From Monosiga brevicollis MX1 (Eukaryota; Opisthokonta; Choanoflagellata; Craspedida; Salpingoecidae), in the NCBI RefSeq assembly GCF_000002865.3, contig NW_001865050.1, positions 652,863-716,862 of the forward strand: a stretch of DNA of 64,000 nucleotides, given 5' to 3'. Positions 22,340 to 35,723 of this stretch are shown here, piece after piece. Position numbers and translations under genes: made by a program. Under the pieces are notes generated by a model that was not told the origin of the DNA, searched no databases, and was given only the letters and a program-made list of their open reading frames with translations. Within the stretch, counting starts at the first letter, position 1. Each line of letters starts with the position of its first letter.

Positions 22340-22952
22340 ATGACTGTCGAGGTGAGGGAAAGGCGCCGTGCATCAGTAGGCTGCTGTTGTGTGCCCCCAT
22401 TGATGGCATGACGTGGGGCTGTGAAGACTTATGACACGCATGTGGGGGCATGTGGGGATACAGTGGATTCAAGTTGCGTCGCCGTCGGCGCTGTCGGAGG
22501 AGCTTGCCAAGCACGATGCCAAGAAGACGCGCGTCTTTGTGTACTTCAGTGGCAGTAAGGATGCCAGTGGCCAGTCCTGGTGCCCCGACTGCGTGGCCGG
22601 TTAGTTGGCATGGCATGTTGCTCGCTTCACCTGGGCAAAGGCTCTGCTCGGTCAAAAAAAAAACTGCTCGTCCCTGTTCTGTGTATGACTGGGATCTCTG
22701 GTTGAATGCGACATAGCGTGGCCCGTCGTGGACAAGGTGTGCCAGGAGCAAGGCGAGGAGGACGACGTTTTCATTTATGTGGATGTGGGAGATCGCGCCA
22801 CCTGGAAAGACCCCAACCACCCATACCGCAAGGACCCCTCTTTCAAGCTGACTGGCGTCCCCACGCTTTTGCAAGTTCAGACCCCCAAGCGTTTGGTTGA
22901 GGAGTCACTGCACAACCCTTCGACAGTGGCCATGCTTTTGGAGGAAGACTAG
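22340..22952 (+). CDS. TXNDC17: TXNDC17 (TRP14)-like thioredoxin-fold protein
   Basis: Three exons (22340-22351, 22464-22599, 22717-22952) join in phase to 127 residues; human TXNDC17 has 123. The diagnostic active site is WCPDC, preceded by VYFSGSKDASGQS and followed by VFIYVDVGDRATWKDPNHPY and GVPTLLQV with its cis-proline. This family reduces disulfides and nitrosothiols using thioredoxin reductase in the cytosol. No signal peptide is seen. The start exon is only 12 nt of coding sequence (Met-Thr-Val-Glu), chosen because it gives the correct phase and a good donor at 22352. Confidence 0.93.
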
Positions 22953-23885
22953 CTCTACCCGACAACGCTTTTGTTGAATGCCATTCATCCAAAATGTTTC
23001 CAGCTGCACGGCTCCCCCGTTACCGCGGGCCGATTGGTGCCTGACAGGCAAGGCCATAACCAGGATGCTTGTTTCTTGTCTCAATTCTATTTTTCTGTTT
23101 CTTAAATCGACCAGTAAGCACCTCCACGGAACCGCACATTGACAAGGGCCGCGCACGCACAAACACGACCAAATCCGCAGACGACCGAGCGGACCTTGAG
23201 ACAATACCAAAACATGCAAAAAAAAAGACGAAAAAGGGAGGCAACACGAAGCTTTTGGAAGAGGGAATGACAGGGATTGAAGTAACCAGGCTGCAGAAGA
23301 TCGAACACGACGCCTCGTACACCCTCAAAGCAATCAGAGGCTATTGGCCAAGACATGGGGCTCAAAATTGAGCAATTTAGACAGTAAAGACAACATCAAG
23401 GAGAGCAACTTAAAGGGTCGACACGGGCTGGAAGCAGCACAAGGCCCGGCACGATAGCAGGAGAAAGATGGCCACGCAGAGACGATCGATGATGGGCCGG
23501 GAGAAAAAAGCACGAGAGAGATAGCGAGAGAGAAAGAGAAAAAAAAAAAAGATGAAAGAATGAAGGGCATACGAGGAAAAGTGTGAAGGGAGACGCGGAC
23601 TGGCTGGCTTCAAAAGGAAACGTAGACATCGAATGGCGGCAGACACAGAAAGCATGAAGAAATCGGAACCACAACAACACAACAACTCGAAAATCTGGTT
23701 CCAAGCCAAAACATTGCTCTCGCCGCAACGCAAGAAAAGAAGCCAACCGAGAGGAGAAAAAAAAAAGCCGAAAAGCAAACAGGGGAGGCAAGTTTGGCAC
23801 AGACAAGACTTGCACGGGCTTGTGAGCTTGATGGAGAAATACCCGGCCTTGGGGCAAGACGGGAAAGAAAAACTGTCAAAGCAGT
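22953..23885. other. Convergent intergenic spacer between TXNDC17 and PCNA, purine-rich
   Basis: This A/G-rich sequence on the forward strand contains several A tracts (near 23217, 23540, 23758). Open frames across it are pyrimidine-rich on the other strand (Phe/Leu/Ser strings) and show no domain or splice pattern. I see no gene. Confidence 0.65.
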
Positions 23886-26422
<2,537 letters not shown>

Positions 26423-27568
26423 ATGATGCGCACCGCTGTTCTCCTGTTGGCCCTGGTGGCTGCCGCCGCCGCCCTCAGCAAGGTGACCCTGCACGGCATG
26501 GAGCGCACCCGCGATTCCCTCCGTCGTCAGGGCGCCATGCTGACCACCAAGTACCAGAACATCATGGCCGGTACCAACGTGCCCCTGTCCAACTACGAGG
26601 ACGCCCAGTACTTTGGTGAGATCTCCATCGGCACCCCCGCCCAAAAGTTCAAGGTCATCTTCGACACTGGCAGCTCCAACCTCTGGGTCCCCTCGTCCCA
26701 GTGCCCCAAGACCAACATTGCTTGCGACGTTCACGCCAAGTACGACTCGAGCGCCTCCTCCACCTACAAGGCCAACGGCACCAAGTTTGCCATCCAGTAC
26801 GGCACTGGCTCCCTCTCGGGCTTCCTCTCCACCGACACTGCCTGCATTGGCGATCTCTGCGTCAAGGACCAGACCTTTGCTGAGGCTCTTGAGGAGCCCG
26901 GTGTCACCTTTGTTGCTGCCAAGTTTGATGGCATCCTCGGCATGGGCTTCTCCACCATCTCCGTGGACCACGTCGTCCCCGTCTGGTACAACATGGTTCA
27001 GCAGCAGGTCGTTGAGCAGAACATGTACTCCTTCTACCTCAACCGCAACCCCAACGGTGTCTCCGGCGGTGAGCTCACCCTTGGCGGCTACGACGAGAGC
27101 CACTTTGCTGGCCCCATCCACTGGACCGATGTCACCGTTGATGGCTACTGGCAATTCACCATGACCGGCCTCTCCATTGAGAACACCCCCTACTGCACCA
27201 ACTGCAAGGCCATTGCCGACACTGGCACCTCCCTCCTGGCCGGCCCCACCGATGTTGTCAAGCAGATCAACAAGGCCATTGGCGCCACCACCATCGCCGC
27301 TGGCGAGGCCATCGTTGACTGCAACAAGATCCCCCATATGCCCAACGTCACCATTGTCATCAACGGCATCCAGTACTCCCTCAGCGCTGAGCAATACGTC
27401 CTCCAGGTCACCGCCGAAGGTGAGACCGAGTGCATCTCTGGCTTTGCTGGCATTGATGTCCCCGCCCCCGAGGGTCCCCTCTGGATCCTTGGCGACGTCT
27501 TCATCGGCGCCTACACCACCGTCTTTGACATGGGCAACAACCGCGTTGGCTTCGGTGCCTCCGCCTAA
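26423..27568 (+). CDS. Pepsin-family aspartic protease (cathepsin D-like), secreted or lysosomal
   Basis: One exon encodes 381 residues. It has a signal peptide (MMRTAVLLLALVAAAAALSK), a short basic propeptide, and a mature domain starting near the YFGEISIGTP segment. Both catalytic motifs are intact: FDTGSSNLWVPSS and IADTGTSLLAGP. The flap Tyr-Gly-Thr-Gly (IQYGTGSLSG) and the C-terminal WILGDVFIGAYTTVFD are also present. Cys pairs match the cathepsin D layout. Length and layout equal those of animal cathepsin D and pepsinogens. It should cleave proteins at acidic pH in food vacuoles or lysosomes, or outside the cell. Codon choice is strongly biased to C-ending codons (GCC, GTC, AAG, CTC), unlike most neighbours, which suggests high expression and explains the long antisense open frame. 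Confidence 0.95.
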   Translation: MMRTAVLLLALVAAAAALSKVTLHGMERTRDSLRRQGAMLTTKYQNIMAGTNVPLSNYEDAQYFGEISIGTPAQKFKVIFDTGSSNLWVPSSQCPKTNIACDVHAKYDSSASSTYKANGTKFAIQYGTGSLSGFLSTDTACIGDLCVKDQTFAEALEEPGVTFVAAKFDGILGMGFSTISVDHVVPVWYNMVQQQVVEQNMYSFYLNRNPNGVSGGELTLGGYDESHFAGPIHWTDVTVDGYWQFTMTGLSIENTPYCTNCKAIADTGTSLLAGPTDVVKQINKAIGATTIAAGEAIVDCNKIPHMPNVTIVINGIQYSLSAEQYVLQVTAEGETECISGFAGIDVPAPEGPLWILGDVFIGAYTTVFDMGNNRVGFGASA

Positions 27569-28164
27569 ATCTACTCTTTTGGTTGCATCCCTTTATTCCA
27601 AACGCAATTTATTCCCATAAAAGCTGAATAATTATGAGCCTCCCTGATTCGACGCAGAATGCGCGCACACACACAAACGCACCTCCTAGATACAACATTC
27701 TCATAAAGAACAGCCTTTGTGGACGCTGCGAGGCACAGACGGGAAAAAGCAATAACAAGAGCGAGATGCAATTGCGATGCTCAACGGCATTCAAACAAGC
27801 AATATGCGATACGCTGCTGCGTCACCAAAGAGAAAAGAGAGAGCAGATGAAGGAAACTTGGCGTGGCTCAGCCGTAGCGCCCATCTCCGCCACCAGGCCC
27901 TTTTTTTTCGGTATAAAAAATTCAAGAGCTCAGTCAGGCCCATTACTGCACGCGCCATAGATCTTGCAACGAGACACCCGCCGGCAATGGCTCAATGGCA
28001 AGGCCCAGTTCCTACACAGACCGGTCCCAACACAATACGCCAAGCTCAGTCAGATCACGGCGAGCCAGTAGTAGACAAGACACGTGATCAGACGAACCGC
28101 GGAAAAAACGGGGTCTCGACCGGTTGTCCCGGAACTGTCGCTTGAAAAGTACGCCTAATGTTCG
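27569..28164. other. Convergent spacer, no gene seen
   Basis: This sequence lies between the stops of the aspartic protease (+) and BBS5 (-). It is AT-richer just after 27570 with an AATAATTA patch near 27629 that could serve 3' processing. No coding signal is recognised. Confidence 0.55.
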
Positions 28165-30092
28165 TCACACCGTGAGAAGCTGGCCGGCCCCGTACAAGGC
28201 ACTGGGCCCACGGTCAAAACCACCTACCGCCATGGTGTCGACCTTATCCTGCTGGACAATTTCAACGTCGTCATCCGGCACGTTCTCCGGCATCAGATCC
28301 TCCGTTGGCTACCAGATTCGTGGCACAAGCTCGTTGGTCACGTGCGCGGGCTCGGCTCACAGCGCAGATGCCAGGCCACACCAAACTCACCTGCTCCTCC
28401 ACCTCAGCCTCAATACCCAGAAGCGGCGTAATGTGGTAGACTCGATGCAGACGCTGCATCATCTTCAGTAGCTTGGCCATCTACATTGTCAGATGCCCCC
28501 CCCCAAAAAAAGAAACCAATGAGCAAGAGGCGTATTCTGCCTGACACGACGGTTTTCCCGGGTGTTGCGCTCGCTCACGTACGCGCTTCGGGGGATCACA
28601 GCGAAATCCCAAGTTCAAGGCACCCGCTGCGCCGGCCAACTTGACAACCACAGCCGAGCCAAACTTGGATTGCCGCCCTCCGATGTGAGACTGTCGACGA
28701 CCGGGCAAGATTGAGACACCAACGTACGCAACGCCCAAGGACTGCGCCGAGCCGTTGCCTTCTGGTGGCTGCACAAGCATCATTGCACCCTGCAACTGAC
28801 CACTGTGTAATAGGGGCAGCTGACGTTATAGAGTGGGTTCTGCTCGCTGTACCAAATGAATCGAATATTGGTCACGATGAAACGACCGAGTTCCCCCTGT
28901 GTAAGCAAAAAATTGTGAAATGACGAGTGGGTATTCGTAGCTGTCGTGCCCTGCCTCTGACAAAGGCAGACAAAGGAACATTATGGCATACCTTTTCTCC
29001 CGATAGGTTGGAGACGCCCTCAAGCTGCACACAGCGGTGAACGCGCGCCCAGGGGGTTAGATGGGACACAAGCACGGGCTTATAGAGCCTCCTTGAAGCA
29101 GCATGACAAGCGCGCGCAAACATACGGCATCATAAACCTCTTCTTGGGGCAGGGGCTCGATGGCTCCATCACGGATAAGGGCAGGTGCACGAATTTTCAC
29201 ATCCCGATAAAGTGTGGAAGAGGCGTATGCCCTGAGCACGGGGTGGCCCACCGAAGCAGAGATGAGGGCAGGCGATGCCGTGTTGGCGAAACCGCGGTCC
29301 GTACAGATCAACGTACCGGTGCACGGCAGGCACTGTGGTGAAGAGGCGGGGAGAACCTGGGACGAGATGCGTGAAGATGAATTGATACTTGCTCTGTTTG
29401 TGCTTGCACATGATCCACAGCGCTTTGACATTGCCGAGCAGCTTCGATTCGACGGGCTTGACCTGGATGCTGACCACGTTGCGCAACCCGATTGCTGCAG
29501 GGCCGGGCGTGAGGTGAGCTTTATGACGGGCAAAGAGAACCTGCCAAGCAATCTTCCCCCGTCTGCGCCACCCGTACAGAGGTTGATGTTGCTGCGCTTC
29601 TTATTGGTCCAGATAAGCCTCAGATTGGTGACTGTCAAGGTACCTGGCGACGTTGGCAGCACCAGCGACTCGTGAGAAGACGTAGATGCGAGGAAGTTGA
29701 GGTGCCCTTGGAGCGGCCAAAACGCACCAGAAATGCCATTGTTGCCCTTGGTATCCTCAACCTGATCCAGATGATCAATCACGAATTCGCCTCGAGTCAG
29801 CGCAATGAGCCTAGGCACCATGACCAAAGTGAGAGGAAAATGATGAGCGGTCGAGCATGGGGCATGGTTGAACTGGCTGCTGATCACACACACACACACG
29901 AACACACACACACACACACACATAACCAGCTTCGCATACGCCCCTGGCCTCCTGCAGTGGGATACATCTTACTTGTTCCCGATGTCAAAGTGCACTTCGC
30001 GGTCCCGCCAGGGGTTCTCCGCCGTAAACTCCACCCTATATGCGCATCAAGATGAGAGAGAATGACACAGACTTCAACCCACTCCTCTCCAT
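28165..30092 (-). CDS. BBS5: BBS5, BBSome subunit
   Basis: Eleven exons (30073-30092, 29973-30035, 29728-29810, 29578-29643, 29317-29494, 29126-29231, 28992-29024, 28801-28896, 28583-28690, 28391-28480, 28165-28308) sum to 328 residues; human BBS5 has 341. Matching blocks include NPWRDREVHFDIG, GEFVIDHLDQVEDTKGNNG, TLTVTNLRLIW, QFIFTHLVPGSPRLFT, EPLPQEEVYD, GRFIVTNIRFIWYSEQNPLY, RQSKFGSAVVVKL, and MQRLHRVYHITPLLGIEAE, then an acidic C-terminal segment DDDVEIVQQ. BBS5 carries two PH-like domains that bind phosphoinositides and is part of the BBSome coat for ciliary membrane traffic. The first coding exon (20 nt, ATG at 30092) and its 37-nt intron are inferred from phase only. Confidence 0.92.
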
Positions 30093-31385
30093 CGCCTCTC
30101 CTCTGGATGACATGATGCCCCCCGCCCCCTACTCCACTCTCTTCCCCTGCACGGCACGATGCACATCACCCCCACTAGCCCTGGCTTTCTCCAACCGGAT
30201 AGGGCGCACACACGCACGGCTCGGCCATTTGGCTGCTGCTCGGATCGAAATTGAAGAGATAGAGATGAAGCAGCCTCTGAGCGAGGTGTCAGAGAAAGGC
30301 TTCAAACCTGTTGTTATCTTAGAGGTATGGATAAAACGTTTGAGATTTGGCACCCTTATACCTTTGTTTTATAACAAGTATCAGAGCGAGATGAGTGTAT
30401 ATGCAATTCACAAAGAGGATGATCTTTAATTAACTCACGCATCAGAGAGACGCACACAAGACCCCAACACTTTGTGTTGGCAGGTTGGTATCTACGATAG
30501 TGTGACGATAGACACACTTTCACAGTGCTCTCTCTCTCTCTCTCTCTCACAGTGCTCTCTCTCTGTCAAAATCTCTCTCTCTCAAAATCTCTCTCTCTGT
30601 CAAAATCTCTCTCTCTGTCAAAATCTCTCTCTCTCAAAATCTCTCTCTCTGTCAAAATCTCTCTCTCTCTCAAAATCTCTCTCTCAAAATCTCTCTCTCT
30701 CAAAATCTCTCTCTCTCTCTCTCGCAAGAAAGAAGAACGCGGACGCGCGCGCCAGAGGTCAGCTCAGCTGCGGATCGAACACGAGCTATCGCCGACCCTC
30801 TTCCTCTCCCTGGAACAGGTCTGCGACGGGGTTTGGAGGGTCAGCAATGATGGGCTGATGTGGGAGAGGGGTGTTGTTGCATGGTGTGTGGAGGAGGCCG
30901 GTTTGTGGGCGAGGGGAGAGTTTTGATGTGTGGCGATGTGGGGTGGGCTCGCTGCTTGGCTTTGCGCTGAAACATTCCATCTTGCCATCTTGCAATTGTC
31001 GCTGCGGCAGCCACATAGGGTTCATTGTGCAAGCACTCGGTCGATGAGCAAACTTGCGTCCCGGCTGGAGTCTGGCAACAGGCTCTTCTTGTTGTGTTCG
31101 CGCTTCCCGGGTCGCGACGTGAAACGAATTGCATCGTTGGGCTCAGAGAGAAGGACCTTCTTCGCCTCAAGGCAACATTCCAGACCGTCACCTGCACGCG
31201 TGCGTGGGGATCTGGCGGGGTTGCTGTTCTTGACCATAACGCCGCCCCTCGTTGACGTTAAAGCCTACATCTTGGACAAGGCTGTACACGTCAGCAGCTG
31301 CGCCAAGCTCAGCCTGTCCAGAGGGGCTCGCCTGCTTCTCAGCGTCTTACGTGCGCAGCCTGCGCGAGGATCGGCGCCCCGCGGG
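30093..31385. other. Intergenic region with CT/CAAAAT compound repeat
   Basis: This is the shared upstream region of BBS5 (-) and an unrecognised forward gene. A repeat fills about 30527-30725. The stretch 30740-31385 has open frames on both strands but no domain I recognise; it may hold 5' untranslated exons of the forward gene. Confidence 0.55.
30527..30725. repeat. CT microsatellite interrupted by regular TCAAAAT units
   Basis: Roughly ten copies of TCAAAATCTCTCTCTCTG-like units, about 17-19 bp each, are flanked by plain CT runs. This is a higher-order arrangement, not a simple dinucleotide repeat. Confidence 0.9.
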
Positions 31386-32583
31386 ATGGATGAGCTTGAA
31401 GACGATGCCGAAGTATTGCCACCCACTGCCCAGCTCTTTCACGGTTCCTTTGCGGCGCCACAACATGCCATGGTCACGGCAGCGCAGCAACAGCAACAAT
31501 CCCGGCGAGCTTCCCCTTTTTCTACAGCCTCCTCCTCATCCCTTGCAAGCACCATAGTACCCCACTCTTTCTCTGCCAAGCGCAGTGAGGGGTTTGCTTC
31601 TGAATTCAGCATGACAGACGACGAGGTTTGTCGCTTCTCAGGCCTCCAAGTGTCGTGATCGCCATGACGAATCTTCTTCAATGACCGTATTACCTGTCAC
31701 GCCGCTCGATGCATGTGCGGTCCTGATATCTCGTAGCTTGATCAAATTATGGCGCCCAAGCGTGCCAAGGGCCCAGGTGGCACCGATATGTCTTTTTTTC
31801 GTCATGGTCAGGGTACGTCAAGGCGCCCAATTTGACTGCGTCTGATGCTGCTGGTTTTTTTTTTTCTCCTTCTCCTTCTCCTTCTCCTTCTCCTTCTCCT
31901 TCTCCTTCTTCTTCTTCTTTGGTGTTATTGCGTGGAGTTAGATTTGGTGGGATTTGTCTGATAGACTCGATCGCAAAACATCTCGAAATTCTCATGCTGG
32001 GTCTTCTTTTTGCTCCAGGCAAGGCTTTGTCTGTTCCTCCGGGTGTCATTGGCCGCAACCCAAGCGCTTGTTCCGAATGTCAGTATGAAGGGTTACACCT
32101 GACATTTCGACGACAACTCCATGTTGTCATCTTTGAGCTTGCCTTCTCGGCCCCAAGCATCTCCTTGCACCCTGCCCCTGCTTCTGGTTCTTTGTCATAA
32201 CACTCTCTTGTTGTGTTTTTACATGGTGGCATGTATAGTCGATGGTGCAATATCGCCAATGTGGACAGATGAAGGCGACAGCACGACGCCCGAGCACACT
32301 GGCGACATTGATCCAGAGCTCTTGCACCTCCATCAGCTGGCTTCGGACCCCCTATCTGACTTCACTCTGGCAAGTCCAATGTGACCGCGACCTGTTTCCC
32401 CACCGCGAGCATGTTCTTGCCCGTCGCATCTCATGATGAAATCCGTGCACTTAGGTCTCGCGCCGCCTCAACCGACGGGGCACCTGGAGCACCGAGCTCT
32501 TGCACTCTCCGCTCGATCCTCTAGGCATGGATGACCGATTAGACATGGATTTTGGGGAGCCTCGGGTCCAAAGCCACCCATAG
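31386..32583 (+). CDS. Unrecognised Ser/Gln-rich protein, five exons
   Basis: Exons 31386-31625, 31737-31812, 32019-32078, 32239-32369 and 32455-32583 join in phase to 211 residues with a stop at 32581-32583. The N-terminal half is low complexity (acidic start, QQQQQ, Ser-rich). The C-terminal half has possible short motifs: GPGGTDMSFFRHGQG, VPPGVIGRNPSAC, DIDPELLHLHQLASDPLSDF and WSTELLHSPLDPLG. Two of these share an E-L-L-H core, hinting at an internal repeat. No transmembrane segment or signal peptide is seen; the composition suggests a nuclear or regulatory protein. The fourth intron appears to use a GC donor (ACTCTG|GCAAGT). I do not recognise a family. Confidence 0.55.
31862..31918. repeat. 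TTCTCC hexamer repeat in an intron
   Basis: About seven TTCTCC copies followed by TTC triplets lie within the intron between 31813 and 32018. They follow a T run. Confidence 0.9.
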
Positions 32584-33427
32584 ATGCTGCCGCGCCCGAC
32601 TCGATGTCATCCTTTGTGTGTATGCCAGCAGCAGTGCTGCATCTCCTCTTCTTGTTCATTGATGCCGCTGGACGGCGCTATTTTTTTTTTTTTTTCTTTT
32701 TTTCTTTTTTTTTTTCCCTCTTCCTTTTTTTCCTTCTTTTTGTTGGCTTGTTTTTCACGTGTTTGAATCCTTTTGGTTTTTCACTAACTGAACGCTTCCA
32801 CTTCGTTGCTCATTTCTTTTTTGGAACTTTGTACACAATTTGGTTTTTTAAGACGAGGCAAGAGCGTTTCTTGCTTGTTGCTAACAAATAATGGCATTCC
32901 ACTTCATGTTGTTGTTTTATGGTTTATCATGCTTCCTTCTTGCCCTTCCGATCCAAAGTGCGCATTTTCCATGATGCCGCGCTTCGCGCTGGGCCGTTTG
33001 CAAAGTCCGCCATGTTCCGAGGACGCGTGTACCGTGTTTCTTTTGGTGATCAGACCTTGACCTTGACCTTCAAAAAGACAATCCATATTTCGCCCCTCCG
33101 AGCACGTCAAGACCGCAAGATGAAATCCCCATGAGAGAGGTGAACGCATTTGCCTCAGAAGATGATGTGAAATTGGGAATGGCCAGTCTGCATATGGCAC
33201 ACGATAGCATGTTTAAGCGCGCGTCAACCGGCCGCCAACCATGCCGCGCTGGTTTGCGCTGATTGTTGATTTGTTCAGAGTACGCACAATCTGAGGCTCG
33301 CTCCTACAGGGGCCACGGGTGCATGCGTCATGTCAGAGTCGATCATGTTGATGGTCAAGCCATGCAATCCAACCACATGTGAACATGCCATCAATAAGCG
33401 TGGCTCATGAGCGCACAGACCAGGTAC
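32584..33427. other. T-rich spacer and unresolved 3' end of the SAM-domain gene
   Basis: The stretch 32680-32780 is strongly T-rich (with TTTTC units). The last exon of the reverse-strand SAM-domain gene probably begins near 33302, after an acceptor AG, but its frame and stop are unsettled. Nothing else is recognised. Confidence 0.5.
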
Positions 33428-34677
33428 CCACTTTTTAGCTTTTGGGGCTGTTTGTCCTTTGTTCTTGCTTTCAGAAGCAGTTTTGCCGGCCTCAGACCCG
33501 GAGATGCGGTCAAAGATGCTGCCTAGAAACAAGATGAACCGATATTCCACAAGCACGTTATGCATGAAGCGCCAACAGTTGCAATGTCATGGACATCGAA
33601 CCACACCCGAGCCTTGAATCAACACAACGCACTCTTGGATTTTTTGGGCGCCGGGTTGGCCGATGCGACAATAATGGGACTGGCCGTTGCCACGGAGGAG
33701 CTGCGAACGATGGTGGGTTTGGAAGTGGACTTGCGACTGCTTTGATTGGAGTTTGCGAGGGAGCGCTTGCGCGCCTCAGCCGTGATGGTCTTGGTGCCAT
33801 CGCCCGTCACCTTGTTCAGCTCGCTCAGGGCAATGGAGACGGAGGTTGGAGCAGATGGCGCCGACAAGCCGCTAGATTTGCGTGACCCCAGCTGTTCGCG
33901 CAGCTTTTGAATATCTGAGCGCGCACGTTTCAGTTCTGCCAAAAGTTTGTTCTCGCGATCGCGCGATTTGCTCAGCTGCATTTCAGTTGTCTGTTGCAGC
34001 TGCTGGTATTCTTGCTGCAGCGCGATGAATTGCTGCAAGGGTGACAAGCATGGCGGGCAGTGCGAGGCGAGTCCACAAAACGATCAACAAGAGGGTGAGA
34101 GCGGTGCCGAGTGCAAGATGAAGGAAGGATTGGGGTGCAAGCTGAACAACGAGCTCAAATGAGGGACAGAAAGACACGAATCAGACTGACATTAACATCC
34201 ACCGAGTCCTTGGGAGGGTTGCGGGCCTCGCTATACTCCTTGGCATATTTCTGGATGGCAATGACATCGCCCATGATGGCCACACCAAGTTCCTGGGAAG
34301 CCAAAGACAAAGGGCAGGCGCGGTTGGTGTTGAGAGTTGCGTGGACGTTGCATTTGATCAATGGTGAGGTCAGCAACGAGGGCAACGATCAAACCTGAAG
34401 GATCTCGCGGCTGAGCTCATCAATCATGGCCGGCGTGATGCGATTATCCTCAAACACATCCGAATAGCTCAGGGCATGCGCCTCTGTTGAGTTGGGGATC
34501 AACAGTACCGCAAATCACGAATGAGGTCTAACAGTGGTATGCGATGCGCCAGATGCGCCAGATGCGCCAGATGCATGTGACGCGGCTTTGATAAGATCGG
34601 TTTGTCGCACCAGGAATGCCAGCATTGAGAAAGAAGTTGAGCCAGGTGAACTCCTCGCCGCCGTTCAGGGTCGCCAT
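33428..34677 (-). CDS. SAM-domain coiled-coil protein resembling human C19orf47
   Basis: Five exons are supported: 34611-34677, 34395-34483, 34203-34292, 33633-34032 and 33428-33522; a further 3' exon below 33428 is expected. The N-terminus matches the SAM-like domain of C19orf47: FTWLNFFLNAGIP, ALSYSDVFEDNRI, MIDELSREIL, ELGVAIMGDVIAIQKYAKEY. Next comes a Gln-rich coiled coil (LQQEYQQLQQTTEMQ to DIQKLREQLG), a Ser/Thr/Lys-rich part, and a SIFDRISG motif that resembles the SVFDRLG motif seen in C19orf47. The human protein is poorly understood, so no function is offered. The ATG at 34677 starts nine residues before the conserved domain. Confidence 0.75.
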
Positions 34678-35504
34678 GACGCCGTTGGTTTTGTGTAGTC
34701 TAGGTCAGGACCTGGGCAGCCAGGCAAAGGGCAAGAGGCCTACAAGACAGACAAAGGCAAAGCACGTGTGCTACGCACGAGCTGATGGGTGATCACGCCC
34801 ATCGTTGACGTGGTGAGGGATTGTACTTCACAAGGTACGGCTCGAGACGTGTCACAGCTGACCTGCCTCGTCTCAGCTCGAAGCTCCGAATGCAATTCAC
34901 TCCCTGCACAGCCAGGCAACCGCACATGAATCAGATCAGATCAAATCACCCAAAGCGAACCCCAGGTGGGGGGGGGGGGGGGGGGGGGGGGGTTTTNNNN
35001 NNNNNNNNNNNNNNNNNNNNNNNNNNNNNNNNNNNNNNNNNNNNNNNNNNNNNNNNNNNNNNNNNNNNNNNNNNCCGGGGTCCGGCAGCCGTGAGCCTGA
35101 GATGCGGTCAGGGAGGGAAGCGTCGGGAACATACGGGTGTTGCAGGCAGAGCAGGGTCAGAGAAGAGGGCGAGAGACGGCAACTGAGTCAGAGGGGAGCG
35201 AGGTTAGGTGACCAGAAAGGCGACTTTATCGTGGGACAACCAACGTGCACTAGAGGTACGATTACGCTTCCAACCAACAAACAGAGACGCGTTTGCGCGA
35301 CATTCACCCCAGACTCTTTTGACAACTTTGACAACTTTGATTCACAGCCAGAGAAGAGAGAAGCAAAGACACAGAGAGAGAGACAGAGAGAGACAGAGAG
35401 ACAGAGAGAGAGACAGAGACAGAGAGAGGCACACACACACACAGAGAGAGCTCTTACAAAGTGTGATATCCAGTACACTATCTCATACGGTCCTCAACAA
35501 CAAC

Positions 35505-35543
<39 letters not shown>

Positions 35544-35723
35544 GCACTTTCCGCCGGCGCCTGCTTCGCCATCTCTCACTTGGCACGACGTGGGCGTGCG
35601 GTGACCTTGGTTCGGGGCTTGTGTTAAGCATGTGCATGCTGGTGTAGGACAGACGCAGAGTGTGAGCATTGGTATTTTACTTGATCGACGTGGAGAGGGC
35701 CGACGTCTGGCGGACGTTGCAGC
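34678..35723. other. Spacer containing the assembly gap and GA/CA repeats
   Basis: No gene is seen. It includes a 25-bp G run ending at 34992, the N gap, a GA/CAGA tract (about 35370-35450) and a CA run (about 35508-35540). It is the upstream region of the kinesin gene. Confidence 0.7.
34968..35074. other. Poly-G run and assembly gap (Ns at 34997-35074)
   Basis: Twenty-five Gs are followed by TTTT and then 78 Ns. The poly-G/T edge looks like a low-quality read end, so both the run and the gap length should be treated as assembly artefacts. Confidence 0.95.

Noticed and set aside
23396-23857. Reverse frames rich in Phe/Leu/Ser
   Set aside because: They come from purine-rich forward sequence; low complexity and no exon signals. 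Hydrophobic strings here are not credible membrane segments.
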